Positions 1 through 9,834 are shown, numbered from the stretch's first letter. The stretch: DNA of 44,456 nt from an uncultured Oscillospiraceae bacterium (GCA_949948775.1 CATLHC010000014.1:1-44456), one strand, 5' to 3'. Notes: generated by a model from the sequence alone, not told the origin. Program-made: numbers and translations.

Positions 1-76
1 CCCCTGGAGAGTTCCCTGCACTCACCCTGTCCGTCCAGACCGCCAGAGTACGGCGGACAACCCGGGATCGCCCGCA

Positions 77-117
77 GACCCCCCCGCCGGGAGTCGTCCA
101 CTCCCGGCGGGGCGGTC
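77..117 (+). terminator. Intrinsic terminator of a gene left of the window
   Basis: An 18-bp inverted repeat with one mismatch (arms 77-94 and 100-117, loop 95-99) is followed on the plus strand by a short T-rich stretch (ttattt). The T side points right, so it probably ends a plus-strand gene lying left of the window. Bases 1-76 hold no start or domain that I can recognise. Confidence 0.6.
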
Positions 118-155
118 TTATTTGCTGTAGAGGGGGCCCGGTCTTCATGCCGTTT

Positions 156-1724
156 CTAATCGTTCAGCTTTACCACCACCGCGTCATCGATCACCAGGAC
201 GCTCCCCTGTTCCGGATACAGCGGCATCTGCCGTACGCTGTCCCGCTGGGCCAGGGCCAGCGCGTTCTCGCTGTCGCCCAGATACACCTCTCCGGTAAAA
301 CCCAGATAATACCGCAGGAAATGTCCGTAGGTGTAGGAGGCCCGGAACCCTCCCAAATCGAACACGCCGGTCATGTCGATGCTGTTCAGCTCCGGCGTGG
401 GCGTCATCGCGTCCTCTCTCGTGTCGCTGCCCACCAGTACCACCGGCATCCCCTGCCGGTAGCCCTCGCAGGACTCGATCTTATCCAGCAGCCGGGTGGA
501 ATAGGCGGTACACTGGCGCAGGCTCAGGTCTATTTTCAGATAGGCGGCGTTGGCCGTCACCGCGTAGGAGTAAGCGGTCAGCGCCATGGTCAGTAGGATA
601 ATCCACCCCGCCGCCGCCCGAAACGGCTGCAGCGGGAGCTTTTTCCCGTCATCCTCCATGTAGTCCGCCAGGGCGACGGGCGCGATCAGAAGGTACGAAA
701 GCCCATAGATCATCAGCATGTGGACGTCGCTGGGCACCATGATATAGATCAAATTGCCGGCCAGCGGATACACGGCCGCCAGCGCAACAGCCAGAGCCGT
801 CCGCGCCGGGCCCAGCTTGCGCTCCCGCAGCAACAGCACGCCCAGCGCAACGGTGCACAGCCCCGCCGCCGCGAAGGCGTACCGCAAAAAGCCGAAGTGG
901 CAGTCAGAATCGTTCATCAGGAAAAACTTGACGTACTTGCCGTAGCTCTTGGCGATCAGCCAGGGCAGCTCGGTCAAGGAGATCCTGCCCATCTCGGAGA
1001 TGCCCATATAGTCCACCAGTGGGACGCTCCGGGACGTGATGCGAACAATCACCATGTAGGCTATCACCGCCGCCCCCAGGGAGGCTACCAGCCAGACGCC
1101 CCTCAAAAACAGCTCCTTGAAAGAGCGCTTTCCATCCAGCGTCTCAAACAGCAGCGCTCCCACCATCAGCACCGCCGCCACACCCAAATAGCTCTGGTAG
1201 ATGCCCATGGACAGGGTGATGGAAACGGCGCCAATCAGGACGCCCCAGCGCAGCCGCACCGCCGCATAGGCCCCAAAGGCGGCCAGCAGCAGGCTGAGAA
1301 AATAGGCGTCCGCCGTGAACATATAGGAGAAGGTGGCGGTCACCGTGGGGAAGGACACCAGGATGGCCGCCGTCACGATACACCCCAGGGGATGGCGGAT
1401 GCGCAGCAGTGACACGGTGAGGCAGGCCGTCCCCGCCAGGCACAAAATGGAGAGCAGCCCGATGAGCCAGGGCATGCTGAACGCGCCGTCCAAGCTCAAA
1501 ACCGTCGGCAGCAGCCAGCGGCCGGAGGCCGTGCCGTAATCGGCGGAGAACAGGTGCCCGATGTCGTCGTGGTTGGGCAGCTTGTTGACGAACACATAGA
1601 TGTGGACCATCAGCCCCAGTACCACGCTGGACAGGAAGGTCAGCCGGATATACGCCGGGACCCGCTTCCACAGATCGGGAAAACACGCCTCCGGTGTTTT
1701 CCAGGCCGGAAGAGCCGTCCTCAT
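156..1724 (-). CDS. GtrII-type membrane glucosyltransferase
   Basis: A 522-residue polytopic membrane protein with about ten hydrophobic segments, the first near residues 28-50 and the last near 370-390. It ends in a soluble, probably extracytoplasmic domain of about 130 residues. The N-terminal pattern (NKLPNHDD, then TASGRWLLP, later MFTADAYF) matches the GtrII glucosyltransferase family, which moves a sugar from undecaprenyl-phosphate onto a cell-surface glycan. The start overlaps the stop of the upstream GT2 gene in an ATGA arrangement, so the two are translationally coupled. With gtrB and gtrA it forms the classic three-gene set: GtrB loads the lipid, GtrA flips it and GtrII transfers the sugar. 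The acceptor (teichoic acid, polysaccharide or protein) cannot be read from the sequence. Family call is firm; substrate is unknown. Confidence 0.85.
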   Translation of the reverse strand: MRTALPAWKTPEACFPDLWKRVPAYIRLTFLSSVVLGLMVHIYVFVNKLPNHDDIGHLFSADYGTASGRWLLPTVLSLDGAFSMPWLIGLLSILCLAGTACLTVSLLRIRHPLGCIVTAAILVSFPTVTATFSYMFTADAYFLSLLLAAFGAYAAVRLRWGVLIGAVSITLSMGIYQSYLGVAAVLMVGALLFETLDGKRSFKELFLRGVWLVASLGAAVIAYMVIVRITSRSVPLVDYMGISEMGRISLTELPWLIAKSYGKYVKFFLMNDSDCHFGFLRYAFAAAGLCTVALGVLLLRERKLGPARTALAVALAAVYPLAGNLIYIMVPSDVHMLMIYGLSYLLIAPVALADYMEDDGKKLPLQPFRAAAGWIILLTMALTAYSYAVTANAAYLKIDLSLRQCTAYSTRLLDKIESCEGYRQGMPVVLVGSDTREDAMTPTPELNSIDMTGVFDLGGFRASYTYGHFLRYYLGFTGEVYLGDSENALALAQRDSVRQMPLYPEQGSVLVIDDAVVVKLND

Positions 1725-2653
1725 GCCTGACCGCCCCTTTCCTTCCCGCAGACCTTGGCCACCAGATAGCGCGGCCGGCCCTTCACCTCAATGAAAATCT
1801 GCGAAATGTAATAACCGATGATCCCCAGGCTAATCATAAGGACGCTGCCGATGAGAAGCATCAGGATAATGACCGTGGTAAACCCGTCCGCCGCTCCGCC
1901 GCTGGCCCAGTTCACCAGCGTCTGCACCCCCAGCACCAGGGACAGCAGCAGCGTCACCACCCCCAAAACGGTGACGATCTGCATGGGCGCGGAGGAATAG
2001 GACGCGATGTTGGAGACGGCATAGCGGATCAGCGACATGGTGGACCAGTGGGTCTCGCCCGCGGTCCGCTCCGCCACGCTGAACTCCACCTCCGCGGTTT
2101 TAAAGCCCACCCAGGCCGTCAGGGCCCGGAAAAAGGTCTTCCGCTCGGACAGACCCAGCAGCGTGTCCACCACCCGCCGGTCCATCAGCTTAAAGTCGGA
2201 GGCACGGGACATGTCGATCCGCACCGCCTTGCCCATGATCTTGTAGAAGGTCCTGGCCGCGAAGCCGTGGAGGCTGCTCTCCCGGCCCCGGTCGCTCTTG
2301 ACCCCGTTGACCACCTCCCAGCCCTGCCGCCACAGCGCGTACATCTCCGGCAGCTTCTCGGGGGGATGCTGGAGATCGCAGTCCATCACGGCGCAGCACG
2401 CGCCGCCCGCCGCCTCCATACCGGCGAAAATGGCGGCCTCTTTGCCGAAGTTGCGGGAGAACCCCACGCCCCGGACGGCGGAGTCCTGCTCCGCGGTCTG
2501 TGTAATCTCATCCCACGAGCCGTCGCTGGACCCGTCGTCCACAAAGATCAGCTCGTACGGGATCTCCGCGTCCCGGAGGACCCTGCCGATGCACTCAGCC
2601 GCCCGGCCGATGGAACCCGCCTCATTGTAGGCGGGGATGACGACAGAAAGCAT
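1721..2653 (-). CDS. GtrB-like family 2 glycosyltransferase (polyprenyl-phosphate sugar synthase)
   Basis: 310 residues. The N-terminal GT-A domain (about 1-220) starts MLSVVIPAYNEAGSIGRA and carries the FVDDGSSDGSWDE motif, then MDCDLQHPPE, which supplies the metal-binding Asp residues. Two transmembrane helices follow at about 230-255 and 265-290, as in GtrB/DPM-like enzymes that transfer a hexose from a nucleotide sugar to undecaprenyl phosphate on the cytoplasmic face. The start has AAAGGAGG nine bases upstream. The gene lies four bases after gtrA and overlaps gtrII by four bases, so all three are one transcript. The sugar is probably glucose by analogy with GtrB, but this is inference. 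Confidence 0.9.
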   Translation of the reverse strand: MLSVVIPAYNEAGSIGRAAECIGRVLRDAEIPYELIFVDDGSSDGSWDEITQTAEQDSAVRGVGFSRNFGKEAAIFAGMEAAGGACCAVMDCDLQHPPEKLPEMYALWRQGWEVVNGVKSDRGRESSLHGFAARTFYKIMGKAVRIDMSRASDFKLMDRRVVDTLLGLSERKTFFRALTAWVGFKTAEVEFSVAERTAGETHWSTMSLIRYAVSNIASYSSAPMQIVTVLGVVTLLLSLVLGVQTLVNWASGGAADGFTTVIILMLLIGSVLMISLGIIGYYISQIFIEVKGRPRYLVAKVCGKERGGQA

Positions 2654-2657
2654 TTGC

Positions 2658-3071
2658 TTACGCCTCCTTTTTCCGTTTAAAGACCAGCAGGCCGGTCAGG
2701 TAATTGACCACCACCACCAGCACTGCCACCAGCAGCTTTGCCGCCATCTTATCCATGTGGAGCAGGTCCACCAGCAGGAACAGGCACACCGTCTCCAGCC
2801 CCAGCGAGAACAGGCGGGAGGTCACAAAAAAGAACGCCTCCTTCAAGCTCCGGCGGGAATCGGAGCGGTACACCCAGTTCCCGTTGGCAAAATAGGAAAA
2901 GATCACAGCGGCGACCCAGGCGATCACATTGCTGGCGATATAGTGGATCTTGGCGAGATCGGTCAAGAGGAAGAATATGACGTAGTTGACCAGCGTGGTC
3001 ATGCAGCCCACCACGAGATAGGCCAGCTGCTCTCTGTGCGCGGACGCAAGGATCCGGATTTTTTCAAACAT
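2658..3071 (-). CDS. GtrA-like flippase
   Basis: 137 residues with four predicted transmembrane helices (about 17-37, 44-63, 84-104 and 111-130), typical of the GtrA/DPMS3 family proposed to flip undecaprenyl-phosphate sugar across the membrane. The family hallmark is a first helix rich in small residues ending in NYVIFFLL. It is the first gene of the gtr operon. The ATG is preceded by GGAGG at a good distance. The family is short (120-150 residues), so this is full length. Flippase activity is the accepted but only partly proven role. Confidence 0.85.
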   Translation of the reverse strand: MFEKIRILASAHREQLAYLVVGCMTTLVNYVIFFLLTDLAKIHYIASNVIAWVAAVIFSYFANGNWVYRSDSRRSLKEAFFFVTSRLFSLGLETVCLFLLVDLLHMDKMAAKLLVAVLVVVVNYLTGLLVFKRKKEA

Positions 3072-3165
3072 GAGTGACCTCCAGCGGGGAAATGTACAGA
3101 AACCCCAAGTAAGACCGGGGCTAATGCTTTAAAAATGTACATTTTTTCGCGAATTCATACAGATT

Positions 3166-3179
3166 TACGTACTTACGTA
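3166..3179. promoter_or_regulatory. TACGTA-N2-TACGTA double palindrome upstream of gtrA
   Basis: Two copies of the self-complementary hexamer TACGTA are separated by two bases, about 95 bp upstream of the gtrA start and in an AT-rich stretch where the gtr promoter should lie. The arrangement suggests an operator. No protein is assigned. No convincing -35/-10 pair was found. Confidence 0.35.
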
Positions 3180-3259
3180 GGATACCACAAAAAGCCTGCG
3201 GTTTCAACAGCCGCGGCGAGATTTTTTTGGACGCCGCCCCCGGAACACCGCGCCTCACA

Positions 3260-3302
3260 AAAAACAGGCGGCGTCCGCGAAAACCGGACGCCGCCTGTTT
3301 TT
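3260..3302 (-). terminator. Terminator of the glp operon
   Basis: A perfect 18-bp inverted repeat (AAAAACAGGCGGCGTCCG at 3260-3277, complementary arm 3285-3302, loop of 7). It ends 26 bases after the DUF1667 stop and has a T run on both strands, so it can act in both directions. Confidence 0.9.
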
Positions 3303-3328
3303 CAAATCGCTGTCCCGCGCCGGAGCGC

Positions 3329-3697
3329 TCAGCCCCTGGCGGGCACGTTCTTAGTGGCCACAATGTCCACCCCGGTGCCGCACACGTCGGCCAGCACCAC
3401 CTGGCCGATGGCCACGGGGGCCTCCAGCTCGATGTCCTGGATGGCCTTCACGCAGTCGAAAATCTTGCCCTTGGGGATGTCGGTGGCGGTCTTGACGGAG
3501 GCCATGGCCAGCTTGCCGCCCTTCACCTTCACGGTGCTGGTGACGATGCGGGTGGGGTTGGTCAGCTCCTTCTTGGCGTAGGCCTCGCCCCGGGGGCAGG
3601 TGTTGCCGGTGACGGTCTTGACCTCGCCGCCCTCCAGGGTGACGGTCAGCGGGCAGCCCAGCGGGCAGTTGATGCAAATCAGATTCTTCTCTTCCAT
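3329..3697 (-). CDS. DUF1667 cysteine-rich iron-sulfur protein of the glycerol operon
   Basis: 122 residues. The N-terminus carries CINCPLGC and, 20 residues later, GNTCPRG, giving a CxxCxxxC...C pattern like the [4Fe-4S] site at the start of molybdopterin oxidoreductases. The rest is a small domain typical of DUF1667. In clostridial glycerol clusters this family sits after a GlpA-like dehydrogenase and an FAD/NAD oxidoreductase, as here, and probably serves as an electron-transfer subunit. The start is three bases after the preceding stop, and its GAGGAGG lies inside the end of the upstream gene. It is the last gene before the terminator. Electron-transfer role is inferred. Confidence 0.85.
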   Translation of the reverse strand: MEEKNLICINCPLGCPLTVTLEGGEVKTVTGNTCPRGEAYAKKELTNPTRIVTSTVKVKGGKLAMASVKTATDIPKGKIFDCVKAIQDIELEAPVAIGQVVLADVCGTGVDIVATKNVPARG

Positions 3698-3700
3698 GTC

Positions 3701-4966
3701 TTACGCCTCCTCCAGAGTCACGGTGATGCCTTCCGCCTCGGGGTGGTCGGTCAGCAGGCTGGTCTTGAGGATGACCGTCTCCATCTCGCCGGGGGCCAGC
3801 ACGGGGCGCTTGCGGCTGAAGATGCAGGCGTCCCCCGCATAGACCGCCACCTTTTTGTTCTTATATACGTTGCCCACCCGGAACCGCAGGGTGATGTTCT
3901 CCCCGGCGGCGTCGGGCCGGATGGCCACGGGCACGGTGTAGCGCACGCCGTTTTCGCACTTGACAGGCAGGGCCTTGTGGTCCTCGGCCTTGCACCCGGC
4001 GGCGATGTAGTCGGCGGCGTGGCGTCCGGCGGCCCCCGCCTCCTCGGACACGTAGTCCACCAGGTCGTGGACGTGGAGCACGTTGCCCGCGGCGAACACG
4101 CCGGGGATGCTGGTCTCCAGGCTCTCGTTGACGGTGGGGCCGTTGGTGATGGGGTTGATGTCCACGCCCGCGGAGCGGCTCAGCTCGTTTTCCGGGATGA
4201 GGCCGCAGGACAGCAGGAGGGTGTCGCACTCATAGCGCTCCTCGGTGCCGGGGATGGGCCGGTTCTTCTCGTCCACCTGGGCGATGGTGATGGCCTCCAC
4301 CCGCTTTTTGCCCTCGATGTCCACCACCGTGTGGCTCAGCTTCAGGGGGATGCCGTAGTCGTCCAGGCACTGGACGATGTTCCGCTTCAGGCCGCCGGAG
4401 TAGGGCATGAGCTCCGCCACCACCTGGACCTTGGCCCCCTCCAGGGTCATGCGGCGGGCCATGATGAGCCCGATGTCGCCGGAGCCCAGGATGACCACAC
4501 GGCGCCCGGGCATATAGCCCTCCATGTTCACCAGGCGCTGGGCGGTGCCCGCAGTGAAGATGCCGGCGGGGCGGTAGCCGGGGATGTTCAGCGCGCCCCG
4601 AGGGCGCTCCCGGCAGCCCATGGCCAGGATGACCGCCTTGGGATGGAGCTGGAACAGGCCGTCCTCCCGGTTCATGGCGGTGACGGTCTTGTCCGCCGCC
4701 AGGTCCAGCACCATGGTGTTCAGCTTATAGGGGATGTCCAGCTTTTTGACCTGCTCGATGAACCGCCCGGCGTACTCGGGGCCGGTGAGCTCCTCCTTAA
4801 AGGTGTGCAGGCCGAAGCCGTTGTGGATGCACTGGTTCAGGATGCCGCCCAGCTCGTTGTCACGCTCCAGGATCAGGATGTCCTTCAGCCCCGCCTCGTG
4901 GGCGGCCACCGCCGCGGCTAACCCGGCAGGGCCGCCGCCGATGATAACAAGATCATATTCTCTCAT
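3701..4966 (-). CDS. FAD/NAD(P)-binding oxidoreductase of the glycerol-3-phosphate dehydrogenase complex
   Basis: 421 residues. An FAD-binding Rossmann fold starts at residue 5 (VIIGGGPAGLAAAVAAHEAG). A second dinucleotide fold lies near 157 (VVILGSGDIGLIMARRM), and a motif GVFAAGNVLHVHDLVD near 290 contacts FAD. There is no redox CxxC of the thioredoxin reductase type. Relatives occur as the partner of GlpA-like dehydrogenases in Clostridia and resemble part of sarcosine oxidase alpha and NADH oxidase-like subunits. It probably passes electrons from glycerol-3-phosphate to NAD or another carrier. It lies 13 bases after the GlpA-like gene and 3 bases before the DUF1667 gene. The physiological acceptor is not evident. 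Confidence 0.85.
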   Translation of the reverse strand: MREYDLVIIGGGPAGLAAAVAAHEAGLKDILILERDNELGGILNQCIHNGFGLHTFKEELTGPEYAGRFIEQVKKLDIPYKLNTMVLDLAADKTVTAMNREDGLFQLHPKAVILAMGCRERPRGALNIPGYRPAGIFTAGTAQRLVNMEGYMPGRRVVILGSGDIGLIMARRMTLEGAKVQVVAELMPYSGGLKRNIVQCLDDYGIPLKLSHTVVDIEGKKRVEAITIAQVDEKNRPIPGTEERYECDTLLLSCGLIPENELSRSAGVDINPITNGPTVNESLETSIPGVFAAGNVLHVHDLVDYVSEEAGAAGRHAADYIAAGCKAEDHKALPVKCENGVRYTVPVAIRPDAAGENITLRFRVGNVYKNKKVAVYAGDACIFSRKRPVLAPGEMETVILKTSLLTDHPEAEGITVTLEEA

Positions 4967-4979
4967 GGTTCAGCCCTCC

Positions 4980-6410
4980 TCAAATGGCGTCCTTGTTGAC
5001 GCCCACGATCAGCTCGGACCCAGCGCCGGACTTGGTGATCTCGCTCTGGTCCACGCCCAGCTCCCGGGCCAGAATCTCCATAACCCTGGGGGAGCAGAAG
5101 CCGCCCTGGCACCGGCCCATGCCGGCCCGGACCCGGCGCTTCACCCCGTCCACGCTCCGGGCGCCCGGCACGCGGTGGATGGCGTCGATGATCTCGCCCT
5201 CGGTGACCGTCTCGCAGCGGCAGATGACGGTGCCGTAAGCGGGATTTTCCTTGATGAGGGCGGCGTGGGTCTCGTCGTCCAGCGTCTTGGGGTCCAGGAT
5301 GCCCTTCCGGCGGGGATCGAAGGACAGGTCCACCTCCAGGCCCAGGATGTCCTTCACGATGCCCGCCACCATGCGGCCGATGGCGGGGGAGGAGGACAGG
5401 CCGGGGGACTCGATGGCGGCGCAGTCCACAAAGCCGGGCTTGATCTCGCCGATAAAGAACTCGTGGCGGGCCTCATGGGCGCGCAGGCCCGCGAAGCTGG
5501 TGATGGTCTGGCGCAGAGGCACGTTCTTCACCGCCATGCCGCACTTGGCCCGCACGTCGTCCAGACCGGCCTGGGTGGTGTTGGTGCCCTCCTTGTCCTC
5601 GATGTCGATGGCGGTGGGACCCACGATGGTGTTGCCGTGGACGGTGGGGGCCACCAGCACGCCCTTGCCGTACTTGCCGGGGAGCTGGAAGATGGTGTTG
5701 CTCACAAAGCCCTGGGTGGTGTGGTCCAGCAGGAAGTAGTCGCCCCGGCGGGGGATGATGGTCATGTTGTCGTCCGCCACCATGTTGTGCAGCTTGTCGG
5801 AGTACAGGCCTGCGGCGTTGACCACTACCTTGGCCTCCACGTCGCCCTTGACGGTGGACACCTTCCAGCCTCCGTCAATTTTCTCGATATTGGTGACCTC
5901 GCTGTCGAACTGGAACTTCACCCCATTGTGGGCGGCGTTCTCCGCCAGGGCAAAGGTCAGCCCAAAGGGGCACACGATGCCGCCGGTGGGGGCGTACAGG
6001 GCCGCCACGGCCTCGTCGCTGATGTTGGGCTCCATCTGGACCAGCTCGTCGCGCTCCACGATGCGCAGGCCCTCCACCCCGTTGGCCACGCCGTTGGCGT
6101 ACAGCTTATTCAGGGCGGGGCGGTCCTCCTCGCTCATCATCACCACCAGGGAGCCGTTCTGCTCATAGGCGAAATCCAGCTCCCGGGCCAGCTCGGGCAT
6201 GAGCAGGCTGCCCGCCACATTCAGCTTGGCCATCAGGGAGCCGTTGGTGGCATCATAGCCCGCGTGGACGATGGCGCTGTTGGCCTTGGTGGTGCCGCAG
6301 CACACATCCTCTTCCCGCTCCAGCACCAGCACGTCCGCCTTGTACCGGGACAGCTCCCGGGCGATGGCGCAGCCGGACACGCCCGCGCCGATAATGACGA
6401 TATCAACCAT
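4980..6410 (-). CDS. GlpA-like FAD-dependent glycerol-3-phosphate dehydrogenase with BFD [2Fe-2S] domain
   Basis: 476 residues. A DAO-type FAD domain begins MVDIVIIGAGVSGCAIAREL and continues with KANSAIVHAGYD, typical of GlpA/GlpD-like dehydrogenases and L-2-hydroxyglutarate oxidases. Residues about 395-450 form a BFD-like [2Fe-2S] domain with CRC and, 33 residues on, CQGGFC. The expected reaction is oxidation of sn-glycerol-3-phosphate to dihydroxyacetone phosphate, with electrons passed to the two downstream gene products. It lacks the membrane anchor subunit GlpC, as in other clostridial clusters. The start is fixed by AAAGGAG nine bases upstream. A strong hairpin lies between this gene and glpF and may be a regulatory terminator. 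Confidence 0.88.
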   Translation of the reverse strand: MVDIVIIGAGVSGCAIARELSRYKADVLVLEREEDVCCGTTKANSAIVHAGYDATNGSLMAKLNVAGSLLMPELARELDFAYEQNGSLVVMMSEEDRPALNKLYANGVANGVEGLRIVERDELVQMEPNISDEAVAALYAPTGGIVCPFGLTFALAENAAHNGVKFQFDSEVTNIEKIDGGWKVSTVKGDVEAKVVVNAAGLYSDKLHNMVADDNMTIIPRRGDYFLLDHTTQGFVSNTIFQLPGKYGKGVLVAPTVHGNTIVGPTAIDIEDKEGTNTTQAGLDDVRAKCGMAVKNVPLRQTITSFAGLRAHEARHEFFIGEIKPGFVDCAAIESPGLSSSPAIGRMVAGIVKDILGLEVDLSFDPRRKGILDPKTLDDETHAALIKENPAYGTVICRCETVTEGEIIDAIHRVPGARSVDGVKRRVRAGMGRCQGGFCSPRVMEILARELGVDQSEITKSGAGSELIVGVNKDAI

Positions 6411-6457
6411 GCAGGTTCACTCCTTTTGCGTCTAATTTTTCCAGATTTTGATAACAA

Positions 6458-6514
6458 GAGCCGGGCAGCCCGGTCCGACCGCCCCTTGCGGGAACAGTCT
6501 AGGCTGCCCGGCTC
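6458..6514 (-). promoter_or_regulatory. Long hairpin between glpF and the GlpA-like gene, possible GlpP target
   Basis: A perfect 13-bp inverted repeat (6458-6470 with 6502-6514; core AGCCGGGCAGCC) encloses 31 bases. On the minus-strand RNA it is followed by CUUGUUAU, about 50 bases before the GlpA-like start. This position and shape match a leader terminator that an antiterminator such as GlpP could control, as known for Bacillus glpD. The U tract is weak, so it may instead just end most glpKF transcripts. Confidence 0.5.
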
Positions 6515-6590
6515 ACAGCTTCTCATTCACTCAGCGTGAGAGACCAGGAATCATTTGGCCACAGGGCCCTTGTTATGATATGATTCTAGA

Positions 6591-7319
6591 TTAGAACACA
6601 CCAGCAGAGGCCAGGCCCATGTGCAGCAGCACGGCGATGAGGGCGCCCACGATGGGGCCAAACAAAGTGATGGCAGCATAACCCCAGTTGGAGCCGCCCT
6701 TGCCCTTGATGGGGAGCACGGCGTGGGCAATACGGGGGCCGATGTCACGGGCGGGGTTCATGGCGTAGCCGGTCAGGCCGCCCAGAGACATGCCGCAGGA
6801 CACGATAATACCGAACACGAACAGGTTGCTGACGCCATCAGCCACAGCGGGGATGCCCTTGATGGCGAAGACCAGCACGAAGGTGGCGACCACTTCAGCC
6901 AGGAAGTTCAAGGGTGCATTGGGGATGGAGGGGCCGCAGGAGAAGACGCCCAGCTTGGCGCCGGGGTCCTCGGTGGCGTCGAACTGATCCTTGAACAGAA
7001 TGTACACCAAGCACGCGCCCACAAAAGCGCCGGCGAATTGCGCGATGATATAAACGGGAACCGCAGCCCAGCCGCCGAAAGCCTCCATGGTGCCATCAAC
7101 AGCCAGGGCGATGGTCAGGGCGGGGTTGAAGCTGGCACCGGAAGCCGCGCCGAAGATGAACGCGGGGATCATAACGGCAAGGCCCCAGGCCAGGGTGATC
7201 TGAATGGAGCCTGCGCCCTTCATGCCGGACTTGTTCAGCGTGACGTTGGCGACCACGCCGTCACCCAGCAGGATGAGCAGCATCGTACCAAAAAACTCAG
7301 CTAAGAATCTCACTAACAT
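6591..7319 (-). CDS. glpF: Glycerol uptake facilitator (aquaglyceroporin)
   Basis: 242 residues from the ATG at 7319, chosen over a TTG six bases upstream because AGGAGG then has normal spacing. It is a major intrinsic protein family channel with six transmembrane helices. The two half-helix signatures are FNPALTIAL near residue 65 (NPA) and MNPARDIGPR near 190 (NPAR). The Asp after the second NPA motif marks the glycerol-conducting subgroup rather than water-only aquaporins. It passively admits glycerol across the cytoplasmic membrane, and the kinase encoded just upstream traps it. It is cotranscribed with glpK, separated by 110 bases that contain a GC-rich hairpin. Confidence 0.93.
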   Translation of the reverse strand: MLVRFLAEFFGTMLLILLGDGVVANVTLNKSGMKGAGSIQITLAWGLAVMIPAFIFGAASGASFNPALTIALAVDGTMEAFGGWAAVPVYIIAQFAGAFVGACLVYILFKDQFDATEDPGAKLGVFSCGPSIPNAPLNFLAEVVATFVLVFAIKGIPAVADGVSNLFVFGIIVSCGMSLGGLTGYAMNPARDIGPRIAHAVLPIKGKGGSNWGYAAITLFGPIVGALIAVLLHMGLASAGVF

Positions 7320-7349
7320 TGACAAAACCCTCCTCTTTTATTCTCTATA

Positions 7350-7374
7350 CCCGGGGCGGAAGGCCCGCCCCGGG
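7350..7374 (-). other. Intercistronic hairpin between glpK and glpF
   Basis: A perfect 10-bp inverted repeat (CCCGGGGCGG at 7350-7359, partner 7365-7374, 5-base loop). It has no T run on the minus strand, so it is more likely an mRNA-stabilising or processing element, or a partial attenuator, than a full terminator. Confidence 0.5.
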
Positions 7375-7429
7375 GACAGAACCATATGGATGATCGGACC
7401 GCGGCGCTCACGCCGCAGGGGAACGGGGC

Positions 7430-8941
<1,512 letters not shown>

Positions 8942-8967
8942 TTATAAATTGACGTCCTTATGTTGAA

Positions 8968-8988
8968 AGCAGGCCGTTCGCTCCTGCT
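8968..8988 (-). promoter_or_regulatory. Small hairpin in the glpK leader
   Basis: AGCAGG (8968-8973) pairs with CCTGCT (8983-8988) across nine bases in the glpK leader RNA. It lies about 40 bases before the start codon and is followed by UUC. It is a weak terminator-like element and a possible site of GlpP control, stated as inference only. Confidence 0.3.
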
Positions 8989-9056
8989 CTGTCCCCGTCC
9001 CGGGCCGCCGATGGGAAAAGCCGTGCCCAGTCCCAGGAACGCTTATGCTGACAATG

Positions 9057-9085
9057 ATTATAGCAAACCTTTGGAAAAAAGTCAT
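9057..9085 (-). promoter_or_regulatory. glpK promoter
   Basis: On the minus strand a perfect -10 TATAAT (9057-9062) lies 17 bases from a -35-like ATGACT (9080-9085). Transcription would start near 9050, leaving a leader of about 125 bases before glpK. Confidence 0.65.
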
Positions 9086-9159
9086 TCGACAACCGGGGGT
9101 GATTGTATGAATTTTATAATTTTTATTTGACTGCCGCCCCGGTTTTGTACAAATCGTCA

Positions 9160-9177
9160 AGGCCCGTCGGGCTTTCC
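9160..9177 (-). terminator. Weak terminator after the TetR regulator gene
   Basis: AAGCCCG and CGGGCCTT form a short hairpin directly after the stop of the TetR-family gene on the minus strand. The T tract behind it is short, so termination may be partial. Confidence 0.4.
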
Positions 9178-9182
9178 GCCGC

Positions 9183-9740
9183 TCAGCCGGCCTGTACCTG
9201 AAGACACAGCTCCTCCGAGGGCCGCAGCACCCCCAGCAGACCGTGGAGGCAGCAGCGCACCTCCGCCCAGTCCAGCTCCTTGCGGGAGGAACACAGCTCG
9301 ATGAAGTAATTGGTCAGGGCCTTTGTGCAAAAGTCCACTACGAAGCTCTGCTGCTGGGGCAGCGTCCGCGCATCCTCCGTCAAAAACAGCTGCCGGGCCA
9401 TTCTGGGCCGCACCAGTCCCTCGCAGAACTCCCGCACCAGCTCCGGGTTGCCCGCCAGGAACACACGGCGGTAAAAGGCCCGGTCCTCCTCCATCAGACC
9501 GATAAGCCGCAGGCACCACTCCTCAAACCCCATCTCCGGGTCCTCCCGCAGCGGCGCGCCCAGCTGCTGTTCGCAGATCCAGCCCAGCACATCGTAGATA
9601 TCCTGAAAGTGATAATAGAAGCTCTGCCGCTTCATCTGCGCCCGCTCCATCAGGTCCTGCACGGTGATCTTGCTCAGCGGGCGCTCACACATCAGCTGCC
9701 TCAGCGCCTTGGCGATCTTCTGCTTCGTGTTACAGCACAT
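9183..9740 (-). CDS. TetR/AcrR-family regulator, DhaS-like
   Basis: 185 residues. The N-terminal helix-turn-helix (about 5-52) contains LSKITVQDLMERAQMKRQSF and then YYHFQDIYDVLGWI. This wording is typical of DhaS-like TetR proteins, which control dihydroxyacetone kinase genes in lactic acid bacteria. The C-terminal half is helical and should form the ligand and dimer domain. The gene lies immediately upstream of glpK on the same strand and about 3 kb from dhaKLM, so a role in glycerol or dihydroxyacetone control is plausible. No DhaQ-type co-activator is present. AGGAGG lies eleven bases before the ATG. Its 5' leader contains a strong attenuator-like hairpin. The effector is unknown. Confidence 0.8.
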   Translation of the reverse strand: MCCNTKQKIAKALRQLMCERPLSKITVQDLMERAQMKRQSFYYHFQDIYDVLGWICEQQLGAPLREDPEMGFEEWCLRLIGLMEEDRAFYRRVFLAGNPELVREFCEGLVRPRMARQLFLTEDARTLPQQQSFVVDFCTKALTNYFIELCSSRKELDWAEVRCCLHGLLGVLRPSEELCLQVQAG

Positions 9741-9834
9741 TCCGGTAAACTCCTCCTAAATCTGCGGCATGGCCCGTTCTGTTGTCCAGGCGGCCTGCGC
9801 GCCGGACCGGGCGTCCATCCCTCGGAAAAGAGCT

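Noticed and set aside
3227-4921. A 564-codon plus-strand open frame opposite the FAD oxidoreductase and DUF1667 genes
   Set aside because: The product is a repetitive Gly/His/Asp-rich reverse reading of Rossmann-fold genes, with no ribosome site.
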